From NCBI GenBank assembly GCA_028752905.1, contig JAQNBH010000011.1, forward strand, positions 4,197,878 to 4,261,877: a stretch of 64,000 nt of DNA, given 5' to 3'. A model generated the notes under the pieces. The model did no database searches. It was not told where the DNA came from and worked only from the letters and a program-made list of their open reading frames with translations. The stretch is from Cladorhizidae sp. MBARI D1340-BT2. Lineage: Eukaryota > Porifera > Demospongiae > Poecilosclerida > Cladorhizidae. Both the position numbers and the translations under genes were made by a program. Of the stretch, positions 1 through 12,699 are shown one piece after another; the stretch's first letter is position 1; each line of letters starts with the position of its first letter.

Positions 1-208
1 AAGCTAATGGCAAGTTCAACTCCTGACCAATCCCCAAAAAGACTGCCACTGAGAGAAGCTGAGGGAGGTTAGCATGGACATTTATCTCCCCAGTTCTTTG
101 CCTTATCCTGAGGCTGACCTCCTTCAGTTCAGGAAAGCCATCGACCTGTTCCCCCAATGACTCAATTGACAGGCACAAATAAGTGGCAATGATCTAGGAT
201 GGCATACT
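1..208 (-). repeat. Second copy of the 3' end of the RT element at 54.6-57.4 kb
   Basis: This stretch matches 54695-54912 almost base for base with small indels; the shared landmarks are the blocks CCCCAGTTCTTTGCCTTATC and GGAAAGCCATC. In the second location the sequence is the antisense of the C-terminal part of a non-LTR reverse transcriptase, so here it is a short, decayed relic in the same orientation. It is cut off by the window edge, so its true length is unknown. Confidence 0.8.
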
Positions 209-299
209 TCGCCACTTTATTTTTTATATTTTTCCGCCATTTATCTGGATGCATGTGTGTGGTGGATAGCTAGCTACCAGTATATATATATTTATATAT

Positions 300-385
300 A
301 GTAGGCTCACATGAGTCTTAGCTAGAGTATCTAGTCGAAACGTTGAGAGAATACAATTGATTATTGAGAAGGTCATTGTATTATT
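300..385 (+). repeat. Copy of the GTCGAAACGT dispersed repeat (foldback half-element)
   Basis: It contains ATCTAGTCGAAACGTTGAG followed by a tail reading GATTATTGAGAAGGTCATTG. The same two blocks at the same spacing occur at 537-650, 16505-16590 and in both arms of the palindrome at 17077-17224. It resembles one arm of that palindrome. Confidence 0.75.
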
Positions 386-536
386 ATTATTGTTTTAATT
401 AACTTAATTTTTTCACATCTGGTTCATGTGTGGTTCACATGCGAGTTGCATATGCCAGGGTGTGGTTTGTATAATGAGGTGAATAGCTATATACCTACCA
501 GTATATTACAAGCTCATACAAGTTGAGGTATCTCAT

Positions 537-650
537 TAGTCCTGATGAAGGCTGGACCATCTAGTCAAAATGTCGAGAGAGTAAATATTCAGGTTGATTA
601 TTGAGAAGGTCATTGTAGTATGTCAACTGAGAGTTCGTTGTGAGAGAATA
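537..650 (+). repeat. Copy of the GTCGAAACGT dispersed repeat
   Basis: It begins with CCTGATGAAGGCTGGACCAT, continues through a diverged ATCTAGTCAAAATGTCGAG and ends with GATTATTGAGAAGGTCATTG and GTCAACTGAGAGTTC. The last block is the reverse complement of sequence flanking the palindrome near 17050-17070, so the repeat unit is longer than the palindromic part. The flanking 250-530 region repeats loosely the same order of motifs (CCAGTATAT, then the block), suggesting an old duplication. Confidence 0.7.
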
Positions 651-1858
651 TTAACTACACTCACTTCAATGACTCTTTACCTATTTAAAGCAGCCATATA
701 ATGTAGGCATGCTAAATATTATGTGAATTTCTAAAATTGGCCAGATTATGCTTGCTTTTAAGAGGTGGTCCATAATTGAAGTGATGTAATAAAATGTGGG
801 TCAATCTTGTTCCATTCCTATTTTAAATAATAGAGTTCAGTTTGCCTCCAATCTTAGTTATACCTAAGAGTAGGCAAACCATACCCATAGCATTAGCTTC
901 ACACACTTCACTATGTAGGACTAGACTTGGCTAATTTAAAACTCACTGGATCTGTGATTGTCGCTGGGATCCCTATGGTGGGAGCACTGGTAACAGGAGC
1001 TTCATCAATTAGAGGTTGCTGAATCTGATCCTATGATTATGATAACATATTAAAGGGCAAGTTATTATTTGCATGTGGCATGCTACTATACAAATTTACC
1101 ACAATAAGTCATATATTCACCCATTCGAAATAGGTCATGAAAGCTCTATGGGAAAATGGAACTTGGGAAGCACCACCATTGTGACACATAGCCCAGCTAG
1201 CTACAACCTGATGTAAGTGCTAGTGGATATTTAATATGCATCAACAAGTTTTGCTATGGGAGATGTGGAAAACATAGATTCCATATCCCATCCAAAGACC
1301 ATTATCCAGGTCATATGTGGAACAGAACAGACAACATCAGAAATTATCAACCAACTGGCAGATATTCTCCCATTGCTCATAATATGTATACTAAATTACA
1401 CCTATATATCATATACTTGTCAACTTGTGAAAATTACAGTCAATATATATATATATAATCTCCATGTATTTTATGTCATTTTGTTAGCATAAGTAAAGTT
1501 GCATATATGGTAGAATCTCAAGGCAAGGGACTAACCACCACAACTAAAAGGATAACTGAGGTTCACTATAATATTCAAAGCTAGGCCATGAATTTAATTA
1601 AAACACCCCAATGTTACTATAAAGCACCTATCATCATTGAGTCATTGACCCCCCCCTGCCCCTTGAAGTCACAGACAGTAGCTAGAAATTCTAACATTAC
1701 CCCCCAGCCAGCAGTGAAGTGTAGACCTTTTAGCTTATACAGAACAAAGCTTCTATTTTCTTCTTGTTAGAAAGTGTGGTTCTCATTCGTTTGACCCCAG
1801 CTGTAGCCATACTCAACACCTTCAGCAACTCTCTTTTCCGCTCTCTTCCAGCTCAATA
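651..1858. other. No gene recognised
   Basis: AT-rich sequence with only short chance open frames. I see no domain, RNA gene or terminal repeat here apart from poly-C patches near 1650 and 1700. Confidence 0.6.
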
Positions 1859-2052
1859 CAGGCCCGTACGCAGGGGGGGTTCAAGGGGTTCGATCGAACC
1901 CCCCTTAAATTTTTTTTAAAAAAAATTAAAAAAAACCTTGCAGAAAAGCTGGTAAGGTATGTTACTTCACGTGTATTTTTCTGAGAGTTGCAGCTGATAA
2001 TGGTGAGCAAGAGAAAGTTACCGTTTGGCAACCCTAGCAATATTTCAAAAGG

Positions 2053-3169
2053 GTGGTAGAAGTCGAAGAAGAGCGGAGTGAACCAGGAGTGAACCAGGAC
2101 AGAACCCCGCTGGGCAGGAAGACACTGCGTATTCACATTTCTATGGATGTTATAAATTTATGGTCACTGCTTTCGAAGGAATATGGCTTGAATTGCACAT
2201 TGATACATTCACTGCTAATTTTAGTAATGCTGTGTGGGATTATGAGTCAAGAAGCAAAGCCACTTCCTCTTCTGCATGTTCTCAGAATTTGAGTTCATTA
2301 TTGTTTTGCTGATTATTTATCAGTTTCTTTCACATGTGGCTGGCATTACAGTGAAGTTACAGAGTACAACATTCGATGTAGTTCAGGCATTTCAGCAGAT
2401 TGATAGTGTTTTATCATATTACAAGGTAATGAGGACTAATATCTATAATGAATTTCATAAAATATATATACATGCTGAAAGAAGGGCGTCATCAGTGAAT
2501 GTACAGCCATGTAAGCCCAGGAGCTGCGAAAGGCAGAGAAACAGGCCTAATGTAGTGACAAGTATAATTGAGGAGTGCCTTAAAATAAATGTGGCTCTCC
2601 CCTTTGTCGACAATATAATATGTGACTTAGAGACTCGATTCTCACCATTATCCAAAACTTCATCCTCTTTGCTATGTCTTGTCCCTTCTATTTTGTGTAC
2701 GAAGAATGATGTAAATTTTTCTGATAGTGTGGATGTTTATTTTAGTGATTGGCAAATCACCTGAGCTTTTTGACCAAGGACTTGGCCATTGGAAACAAAG
2801 TTTTGTCTGCATGCCTGCTTCAAAAAGGCCCAGTACTTGTGCTATATACTGCCCTGAAAGAGTGTTATCAACTTTTGTTCTCCAATGTATATATACAACT
2901 TATTGAAGATTGCTTGCACCATACCCGTCACTTCCTGTGAATGTGAACGAAATGCTAGTACTGTACGCAGGCACAGATTACGTAATTTTATGAGATGTAG
3001 TATGACCGAAGATCGATTGACATCTCTGGCATTGATGCATATACATTACCAGCATCACATTGATCTAGCAGGTTGTGGATCTTTTTTCCAGGCTGCACCC
3101 AAGGCGGTTGCACTTGAGCAGTGGATTGATCACAGATTACCCACACAGCTATTCCATAATATATCCTGA
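2053..3169 (+). pseudogene. hAT transposase remnant of hAT-1 (52-kDa repressor/ZMYM-like group)
   Basis: A frame from about 2276 to 2761 carries the middle of a hAT transposase: the segment T-V-K-L-Q then F-D-V-V-Q-A-F-Q-Q-I-D, followed by P-R, RQRNRPN and LPFVDNIICDLETRFS, which is the arrangement seen in 52-kDa-repressor-like hAT proteins. The same frame resumes at about 2885 with the C-terminal dimerisation block IPVTSCECERNASTVRR and a downstream R-L-T-S-L-A-L-M-H-I-H. Between them the reading passes through another frame (2749-2940). The N-terminal DNA-binding finger and the first catalytic aspartates are not recognisable. Stops and at least two frameshifts make it non-functional. Domain recognition is from memory of the family, not a search. 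Confidence 0.82.
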
Positions 3170-3389
3170 GGCTCCTGTACCTGAGCTGCTGCCTTTCATC
3201 ATGAACTTCATGATGATGATTGTCTTTCCGCAATTGACAGTTTTGCACATCATATGAACAGACTACATTATAATTGTTTACATGCATTTATATTGAACAA
3301 GATCAATTTATTTGTATATTAATATATAGAAGGAAAGAAAGAAAATATATAATTATATAGTTGTGACTGGCCATCATTTGTTTTGTTTG

Positions 3390-3521
<132 letters not shown>

Positions 3522-4000
3522 TACTTAATTTTTAATTAAATTATTATAGTATTTCAATTTTAATTAACTTAATTCTAATTTAATGTTTGTGGCAGACTCC
3601 ATCAACACTGAAGTACTTTGTTGTATATATCCATAGTAATATGTATATATTTTGTTAATTAAGTATATAATTTATAGTTTATCTTTATCTTATTATCTTG
3701 TTAATAAATTAACAAAATAATATATATTTTTTGGATTAAAAAAATAATAATAACATAATATCTTGTATAATATAAAAAGTAGGACCTCAGAGTTATGGAC
3801 CCCTTGGGAAACTGGGTGTTCCGTAACCGAAACGTACGTTCTTCAACAGAGTTGGGGTCAGAAAACATAATGTACCATACAAAATCCTGATACGAGGCAG
3901 CTATATAATTATAGGCTATACTGTAAATTGACCAGATAATTAGGCAAAACACCAGTGATGGAACCCCCCTTTTCGGAAGTCTGGGTACGGGCCTGCAATA

Positions 4001-4410
4001 CATGAATGATCTGGGATGGATACACTCCAATACTGAGTAAACACATGCCCTTTGCATGCACAGGCTTATAAATTAGCCTTGTGGATAATCCAAGTTTCAG
4101 GATAACTGGTATATATCCAGGTAAACAATATTATAAAAGTGAAAGTATGTCTTTGTGTGTCATATAGATGATCAAACTGTTGGGTCTACCTGCCTGAAAA
4201 TTTCTATGGAGCTCAACTCAATCCCAAGGAGTGGTTATAAGGTGAGAGACATTGGTCTACAAGCACATTGGAAGCCACCATTGCAGTGGTAATTGTCGGC
4301 CATTTTGTTAGCCTATGCTATATTGTAAACTCTATTAATATTTAGCACACAAAAAGTTGTTATGTACCTATCTCATTGCTGTCTTTGTTCATCCTTACAG
4401 TATCTCTCTG
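4001..4410. other. Spacer between two hAT elements; no gene
   Basis: About 410 bp separate the target duplication of hAT-1 from the start of hAT-2. Nothing recognisable is present. Confidence 0.6.
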
Positions 4411-5603
4411 CAGGGTTTCATCTAGGATTTTGTATTTGGGGGGGAAGAAACCACATCGTGACCTTTGAACCCTTCTGTCACATCACCATGCCCACTTTTA
4501 CTGGCAATGCCCACTTCTTACTGCTCAGATCCTCATTGGACTGATAAAATCCAGTAGAGCTTGGCTTTGGTAGGCTGAGACTATTGTGCGTGTTTTTTTA
4601 AAAAATAACCATTTATGCTATGCTCTAATTCCCCAAAATTTTTCTATTATTTTGGAATAACTGCTTCAAAAATCAGTACACCTCAAAACAACATAAAAAG
4701 GTAACAAATTTGTAAATTGTTGCTTGTGCTTTCAAAATGAAATGATATGTTGAATGCACAACCTTAAGTTGTTAGCTGCAGCCTGCAGCGCTTGCTTCAA
4801 CCTTCAAAGACAGATTATTATATGGACAATTCCAATTTTTTTTTAATGGATGGGGGAGGCTATTATGCTCCAATGATGCCCATTGCAATATTATTCCCTA
4901 TTATTCAGAATAAGAAATGGGCATAATAAGGAGATTGGCTTGCTGAAAAATTAATTAGCAAATATCAAATCTAATAACTCCATAACCACACAAGATATAA
5001 TCAATATTAATAATTATACCAAAGTGTCATTCAATTCAATATGCTTTCTAATGGCATTGACTTGCTCAAAAATTAATTAGCGAATATAAAATCTAATAAT
5101 TCCATAACCACACATGATATAATCACCATGTCTAATACAATCATGCTTTTATATGTGAACTGCAGGCTGAAGTGTTCAAGAGATCATGTGCACAAAATGA
5201 AAGCATGTATAAAAATCTATAACTTGAGAAGTCTTTTCTTGATCTAGAACTAGAAACTCGACCTGCAGATACGTATACAGACAACTTGGAACAAAAACAA
5301 CAAAAATATTTTTTCTCTATTTCAGCATGTCGATCTCTTTAGTTCTAAAAGAATAAGCAGCATAGTCTCAGGCCTATATAGGCTTGGGATGTTATGCATA
5401 GTTGTGCAGTACAATAATTTGTTGACCCTTTACCTAGTGGACTTTTATCTAGAGACACTTTACTTTTATTTTATATTATTTTGCTGTAATTATCAACAGT
5501 TGCTAATTATTTCTGTCTCTTTGTTATTTCTGTCTCTTTGTTTTGCTGTTAGTTGTGGATAGTCGTTGTCTAACTAACCACAGCAGTTGGTTGTTTCCAA
5601 ATA

Positions 5604-7797
5604 GTGCACAGTACATGTGGCATTATGGACAGATTTTTGATTAGAAGGCCAAGTAGACCAACTGGTAGTGGTGACTCTGGTGAAGCCTCAGGTGATCAAC
5701 TACCTATTCCTAAGCAACCTCGTCTCTCAGGTGGATCAACAGAGAAAGTAAGCAGTGCTTGTGGAAGAATAAAATCTTACAAAAAGAACCTGAAGTACAA
5801 TCCCGATTGGAGAGTTAAATGGAAGTGGATGGTGTTTAAGGAACAGGAAGGTGGCATGTTTTGCACTTTTTGCCAGAAATATGGCAAGTGCAAGCACGTG
5901 GTGCATGGGTTACACGTCCTATAAATAACTGGGTCAAAGCAACTGAGCTACTTGGCAAGCATGAAAAGTCTGAATGGCATCTAGCATCTGTCGAAAGACA
6001 AGCAATGATTGAGAGTTCAAGAGCACATGGGGGTGTCATTGAACAGATGGTTAGTGCTTCTAATGAAGAGAGGAGAAAAAATCGTGAATTTATAAAGCAA
6101 GTAATTAGGTCTGTCTACTTTTTGGTTCGGCATCGTATTCCATATACAACAACTTTTGAAAGCCTGATTTCACTTCAAATTGACAATGGAAATAAACAAC
6201 TCAAAGTACACCAAAACATATGTCCAGCCAATGCAACTTACCTCTCCAAAGCCACCACAGCTGAGCTTCTTAAAAGCATTAGCCATTGCTTTGAAAAGCA
6301 ACTCCTTGGTCACTTGAATTCTAGTCAGTACATTTCTCTATTGGCCGATGAAAGTACTGATGTGTCCTCCCAAACAGAATTATCAATATGTGCAAGGTGG
6401 TTGGAGAGTGGCAAGGCAGTAGAGCATTTCTTAGGGATTGTCCATGCCTGTAAAGTTAACGCTGAGGCTCTCACACACTATCTACTCTAGTTTGTTAGCG
6501 ACAAAGGAATTCCTGTTAGTAAGTTGCATGGGTTAGGATTTGATGGAGCAAGCACGATGTCTGGAAAGAAACGTGGGGTGCAAGTGCGGATGCGATATCA
6601 TTCTCCTAGTGCTTTATTTGTTCACTGCTGTTGTCACAGACTACAGTTGGCAGCTGTTCATGCTTCTAGTGAACACAATGAGGTCAAGAGAGTATTGGGG
6701 ACTCTTCTCTCTGTGTGGCAAGCTTTACATTATTCACCTAAAAAGGCTGAGAGACTAGCAGAAATTCAAGCAGTGCTCAATGCCCCTGAGCTGAAAATGC
6801 ACAGACCAAGTGACACACGTTGGTTGGCACAAGAGCGATGTGTTCGTGCTGTGTCATTGCCAGCATTGGTTGGCACCTTTGAACACATTTATGAGGAGAG
6901 TGGAGATGCTGAGGCATATGGCATTGCTAAGCTAATGTGCACATATAAATTTGTGGCTTGTTTGTACATGCTTTGTGATTTGTGATATACTGCTAAACTT
7001 CAAGGAAGCCTTCAAGCTAAGAATCTTGATCTTGCTATCGTTCCTGTGATGGTTAAAAGCACTGTTGACAGACTATCTGAGTTTAAAGAGTGCCCACTAA
7101 CTACTACCTGGTTTAAAGACCACACAGTGGTATTTTCAGATGAGGCAGCACTTGGTGAGCGAAACATCATTGTTCATCAAACCGATAAAGAATTCTTTAT
7201 CTCAAAGATTTATCGTCCCTACATTCAGAGTGTAATTGACCATATTACTAGTAGGTTAAGCTCCTCTCTGATGTTTACCAGTATTTTCAGTGTTTAATCC
7301 ATCCCATTTACCCCCAAAAGAAGATTCCCTGTCTTCATATGGTGAAGAACAGCTACAAAAACTGACCAAACTTCTACGGCAATCCACAACAACTTACATT
7401 TCAGGGGCATACAAGATTCTCAATACCTGATGTAGACACACAACAAACTGAGGCTGAGTGGAAAATCTTTCGGCGCATATTGTTCACGAATTTTCGTAAT
7501 GCTTATAATTCTGATGTTCTTACTAGCCTTTTAACAAATGACACTCTAAAAGCAGGCTTTCCAAATCTTGAACGTCTTGCTTCAATCTCCTTGGTCTGCC
7601 TATCACTACAGCTACAGTTGAAAGAAGCTTCAGTGATATGAAACTAATAAAAACGAGGCTGAGAAGCAGACTTGGTGAGGACACTTTAGACCAAGCTATG
7701 CAAGTGTGTATCGAGGGTCCTGAACGTTTGAGTGATGAAGAACTGGAAGTGATTATAGATCACTGGAAAGCACAGAAACAACGTAAACTCAATTTAT
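5604..7797 (+). pseudogene. hAT transposase of hAT-2 (ZNF862/KIAA1586-like group), broken
   Basis: From 5604 a frame encodes a short N-terminus and a zinc-finger-like segment Y-N-P-D-W-R-V-K-W then MFCTFCQKYGK. A frameshift near 5890 moves to the frame running from 5861 to 7297, with in-frame stops at 6488 and 6983. This frame holds LLADESTDVSSQTELS (first catalytic D), then GFDGASTMSGKKRGVQ (second), then an H-C-C-C-H-R-L-Q-L-A block. A further shift after 7297 leads to the C-terminal dimerisation region TATVERSFSDMKLIKTRLRS, ending at the stop at 7797. Order and spacing match full-length hAT transposases of the zinc-finger-protein-862 type. Three or more lesions make it inactive. The start at 5628 (M-D-R-F) is the natural one, as many such proteins begin this way. 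Confidence 0.88.
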
Positions 7798-7852
7798 AAA
7801 TCTTACTTTAATATAATAATTCTTTTTTTATTGTAAAAGTCATGATTATTTT

Positions 7853-7977
7853 GGGGAGGGGGAAGCTGAAGTGTTTGGGGGGGAAGCTGGAGTGTTTGAG
7901 GGGGGAAGCTGGAGTGTTTGGGGGGGGAAGCTGGAGTGTTTGGGGGGGAAGCTTCCCCCCCCGCCCCCCCCCCCCTC
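7853..7977. repeat. 22-bp G-rich tandem repeat with terminal hairpin in the hAT-2 right end
   Basis: About four copies of a 22-bp unit AAGCTGGAGTGTTTGGGGGG are followed by a palindrome GGGGGGAAGCTTCCCCCC and a long C tract. It sits directly inside the right terminal repeat of hAT-2, so the element's end has expanded locally. Confidence 0.9.
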
Positions 7978-8159
7978 ACTAGATGAAACCCTGCTCTGTA
8001 AACTGCTGGTCTCAATGTCATGCCCAGGCACATGCACATTAACTTTACCATCCATGCAACGTATTTCAACAAATATTGAGGCAAGAATTTTACTATACTT
8101 TATAATATGGCCACATCTACTATTTATATAGTTGTATGGCATCCCAACACACTGTTTGC

Positions 8160-8620
8160 TGCCTACTAGTCGCTTTGCCTGTCTTCTCCATGGCTTATGA
8201 AGTTCAAAACACTTTTGAAATATCCAATTGATTGTACTTCAGGATTATGAAGGTTGCCAATAGTGAGTCTGTCACAAGAATTTTTTCATCTTCAGCTAAA
8301 AAGAGCTTTTCTCCATGAAGGACATCCAAATAGTTCCATAGATGAACATATACACTTCGCGGAGTAAAGTCAAATGCAAAGTAAGATAGAGAGGCTATCA
8401 ATAGCTCATTCTTAGTTTGCCTCGAGACACTTGCTCTACTTAATCTGCTCAAGAGACTTAGTTTGGCTCAAGAAATTTGCTCCTTCTTCGACCAACTCAT
8501 TAGACTAGCTCTTCCATTCTCTGTCTAAAAATTATGCACTTAATTTTTAGGGAGTGTGAGTGTGTGTTAATAGTATTTAATAAGTGCTTATTCTCAGTCA
8601 AGTGCCCATTTTCTGGCTAG
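8160..8620 (-). repeat. Repeat family X, copy 1, with a short conserved reading frame
   Basis: Its reverse complement aligns along its length with 13970-14418, sharing landmarks such as GGGCACTTAACTGCGAATAA-like and CAAAAGTGTTTTGGAACTTC-like blocks. Copy 1 keeps an 82-codon open frame on minus (8452 to 8204) with the segments W-N-Y-L-D-V-L-H-G-E-K-L-F-L and L-K-Y-N-Q-L-D-I-S-K-V-F. Copy 2 shows the same protein trace broken by stops. I do not recognise the protein family. Similarity at protein level between diverged copies suggests it was once coding. Confidence 0.7.
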
Positions 8621-11600
8621 TTGGTTAGAAGTGGTTGGTTAGAAGTGGGGAACCAAACAACCAGAGTTACGGTAATTTCTTGTGCATTTTTTTGTGCATA
8701 TACAACAATAGCAGACATAACTTGGCAACCATTACAAAAAGTACACTTGGAGCTCAAATAATTCATTGTGAGCATCTAACCGTGCTAGTTGCTGCTGAAA
8801 CACCAAAGGTTAACAGGTCAGCATCCTTGTTGACACTTTTGACAAAACCACAAACACAAAGTGAGTAGCCATATAGATTGCAATAGATCTTAGAGCAACA
8901 ACATGGAAGAACTTGACACAAACTTCATTGCCTGCTACACTAGAACTTAGTCGAGTGAGCACTAGGTAGCTAAAAGCTACATTCTTGGCCAAGCTAGTAT
9001 ACTAGAGAAACACAAAAACAATATTGTACAGGCTGGTTGTGAAATGAGCTCTGTATATTGTCCACATACTTCAGTATACAGTGTTTCTTTAAAAGAAGTT
9101 GCTAACAATCAAGTAATCTCTGTCTGACTTTGCCAATTAAGAATTAAGCATCAGTACATGCACTCTCTGTCATGGATCACAGGGTTTTCTACTAGAGGTT
9201 ATTTGTAGCTGCTGCATAAGCTTCTATCTATGCACCAACACAAATACATACTAATGTGGTGTATAGAATGCCAGTACATTTGCAGTCCATCCTAGAGCCT
9301 TTTTCCGGACCCTAGCATAAGCCTCTTCCTCTGCCACCACATCCTATGCACTCTATATACCTCATCCTTTACTCCTAGCTGGAAGTGCCTGATCATCTGC
9401 TTTACTATCAGAGTCAGTACTTTCTCTTTCCTTCTCTTTCCTGTAGTCATGAAATTTGATGTCACTTTCTGTCATAGATGTCCAAATTGGACATATAAAT
9501 GGCAAGGAAAATAAACTAGAAGATTCGGTGGTTCCAGCATGCCAAAAATCCAGTAGCTAATAGGTTGTAGTCAGTGCTGAAATATGCTTTTTTTTATTTA
9601 AAGGGGGCTACCCAGCCAGAAAACAGACCCCCAGGGTACATATACTGCTATGAAATGGCCAAAAAAATGGCCACTCGAGTTCCAAGTTATCAAATTTGTA
9701 TATCTATAGAAAGCTGAATACTTATTTTGGGAGGGATGACTAGTATTTTTACTGTTGCAGACTAGAGCTTGGAAAGTGTCTCACATGGACATTGCATCTA
9801 CAAATTTATCTCATCTTATTTTCAGCAATAGAGAAATATTTGAGCAGAAAAAGTGATAAAACTTAAAAATAGAGGCTAGAACCAACAGTAAAGTTGCAAT
9901 TTTTTTATAACAATTATACTATATTCTATCACTTAATAAATATAATAAGCTGCAGCTTCCTGCAGGTGTTTATGGTGGTCAAACAATTATAAAAAAAGTA
10001 TGTGCTTCATATAGATAATAAATATATACCGAGAGATCTTTGGAATGTCAATGTATAAATATGCATGATATATTTGTGAAGCAAGTTTGTCCTCTAGACA
10101 CACAATTATTAATATATTGTCAATACCACGTAACATACGCTTAACAATTGATTTAGTTGCATTGAATTTTTTTGTATATATACACACTTGCAATACGCAA
10201 CTCAAGAAAAACTATAACTAAACTGGTTTAGTCTTATATATTTGACAAGTCCATAAGGTAAAATATCATCTACCCAATGTTTTTGTATATGTTTTTTTGG
10301 TGCCCTCCAAAAGTGTGAATCTCAGCCAGGTTTCTTTCTAAGACTGTAACTTCATAATTTATCACAAGTTGTTCCTGAAATAATTGAACTGATTCCAACA
10401 AAGGAGCAATAACTGAGAGAGAATGACCACATGCACACAAGTGTCTAACCAAATTCAAACATATTATGGATTAATTAATAACTGAAGACAGGAGCTTTTG
10501 AATCACTTGTGGAAAGTTGCCAGGTATTCTTGTGTAATAATTGAGTATATAGGTCAATGATGTGGATCCATATAATCTCTAATGGGAACCATAGTTCCTT
10601 TATTGGACAGAATTATTTCTGTCCAATATACCTGCAATTGCTATTGGAAGGGAAATTCTATTAAAGGGCAGTTACTATTATCTAGGGGCCCGATTAGTTC
10701 ACTTTGCAGAGTGACTGTGGTGTGTGCCAGCCACGATTAGGTTCTAGTATTTATTGCAAGCATAATGCATTGCGTTGATTACATGGTTTTGCAAGCCTGC
10801 TTAAGTTGTGCAATGTTATCTTGTTCTTAGCTCAGTCGTTGTACTGGGCTAGAATGGCACTGGCTGTCAGTGGGCACAGAATTGTGGTTTAGTCAATAGC
10901 AAGTGCTTCATCTGTTCATAAGTGAACAATCTAGGTAGTCTAGCTATGTAGCTAACCTATAAATTGTAAAGTACATAACATGCTCTAGGATCTATATATC
11001 ATCTGCAACATGTTTGTTCTGTTCAATTTGTTTTTCATCATCTTCATCCAGGTAGGCCAAACCTTTAAGTGTTCAACCATCAATAACTCCATCCATGCCA
11101 TCAAATTTTCTCCTCTCAGGAAGTGCTAATTTCCGTCCATCAACCTTCTCTTCACTACTTTTGTCATTTACTCTCCAATCTCTCACCTGCCTCTCATTCA
11201 CCCAAAACTGTCTTCAATTGCTATTCAGCTCTGCAAGTTGAAGTACCTGAAGGTTTGAATGCTGCAGTACAGCTCCTATCATCGACCTGCTGCACTGAAT
11301 TTCTGCCATTATTTTGGTTGTGATGTGTTGTATTCTCAGTCGTATACATGACCTCATAATAAGACTTGGTCCAGTGTGATGGGTTGGGCCTATTGCATAT
11401 TTGCTTCTGCAGGCTGCAATTTGAAGGACTGTCAATTGATACAGAGCTATTCGGTAAACATTTGGAGGGGTAATTACAACTGGAAGTGCAATTCGTAATT
11501 GATAATAAATAGAGTTTATTCGGAGATTTGGATGAAGAGGACGAAGTACTATAACTGCATGCACCAATGCATGGTAAAGTGTTTTTTTTACTAGTCACAC

Positions 11601-12095
11601 ATGTACCTCACTATTGCTAAAGTTTTACACTGCACAGCTGCACACCAAAGAAAAAGCACAATGAAATATGAGCCGATGACTTAGAGTTTTTCAGTACTTT
11701 TTAACTTTGAGAGTTTCTTTTTATAGCTATATTCTATATACCTGCAGTGCCACATAATTACTGTAGGAAACAGAATTCAGATAAATAAAGTTACATATAC
11801 AACTTAGAAGAGAATATGAGAGGACAAAGTGCCTCAGTGAATCTGAGGTAGAGAAATATGTGACAGCTGAACAGACAGTACTTTGGATGGCTATAAATGT
11901 AAATGACCTGCTGGGTGCATGCATGCATTATATATTATGTAAGGCTTGTTTAGGTGAGCATACGAGTGATATTCTGACTATCTCCTAACTTTCTACCCTA
12001 CACCAGGCTAGAAGAACCTTTTGAGATGGCAAAACAAGTGAAGCTAGACTCCAAGTAAGTATTATTATGTGGATAAGCCAACCAGTTTGTTACAA
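8621..12095. other. About 3.4 kb without recognisable genes
   Basis: I read both strands and found only short chance frames (for example 10270-10458 on minus and a pair of overlapping minus frames at 11214-11598 with no domain). No terminal repeats, RNA genes or tandem arrays were seen. Confidence 0.5.
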
Positions 12096-12560
12096 AGATG
12101 ATCATTATAGCTAGCAAATTAGATGGCGCTTGAAGTGTGTATAGGCAGTTTGAGCTGATATTTATAGCTAGCAAATTAGCTAGCGCTTGAAGTTGGCAGT
12201 TTTAGATAGCCAAGTAGCTAGCGCTTGAAGTGTATAGGCAGTTTGAGCTGATCTTTATAGATGGCAAATTAGCTAGCGCTTGAAGTTGGCAGTTTTAGAC
12301 GATCATTGTAGCTAGCAAATTAGATGGCGGTCGAAGTGTATAGGCAGTTTGAGCTTATCTTTATAGCTAGCAAATTAGCTAGCGCTTGAAGTTGGTAGTT
12401 TTAGATAGCCAAGTAGCTAGCGCTTGAAGTGTATAGGCAGTTTGAGCTGATCTTTATAGCTGGCAAATTAGCTAGCGCTTGAAGTTGGCAGTTTTAGATG
12501 ATCATTATAGCTAGCAAATTAACTAGCGCTTGAAGAAGGCAGCTGTAGCTGATATATAGC
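12096..12560. repeat. Minisatellite with higher-order structure
   Basis: Short units of about 40-50 bp containing AGCTAGCAAATTAGCTAGCG and CTTGAAGTTGGCAGTTTTAG alternate with variants containing GAAGTGTATAGGCAGTTTGAG. Variants reading GATCATTATAGCTAGC recur near 12100, 12301 and 12500, giving a higher-order period of about 200 bp. It abuts the 3' side of the piggyBac remnant. Confidence 0.85.
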
Positions 12561-12699
12561 CAGCAATAGCTAGCATTGGAGGTAGCTAGTAGACTACCAA
12601 GCAAACCAAGTTGTTCTACAGCTAGTGCTAGTATGTATCTCAGCTCAGCTAGCTTTGGATGATCTACCAACTGTGCTATCATCATGGATAGTACTCAGA

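Larger units (their letters stand above)
4411..7993 (+). mobile_element. hAT-2: complete hAT-type DNA transposon, inactive
   Basis: The 15-bp inverted ends are perfect: CAGGGTTTCATCTAG at 4411-4425 and CTAGATGAAACCCTG at 7979-7993. A perfect 5-bp direct repeat CTCTG flanks them (4406-4410 and 7994-7998). Length is about 3.6 kb, roughly that of an autonomous element. Subterminal sequence next to both ends is rich in G (left) or an expanded G/C tract (right). The transposase is broken but almost all of it can be traced. This and hAT-1 and hAT-3 share CAGG-type ends, G-rich subtermini and 5-bp duplications. Confidence 0.92.

Noticed and set aside
11214..11598. Two overlapping long frames on minus
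   Set aside because: Both frames are open in the same place, which suggests low stop density by chance; no motif in either.
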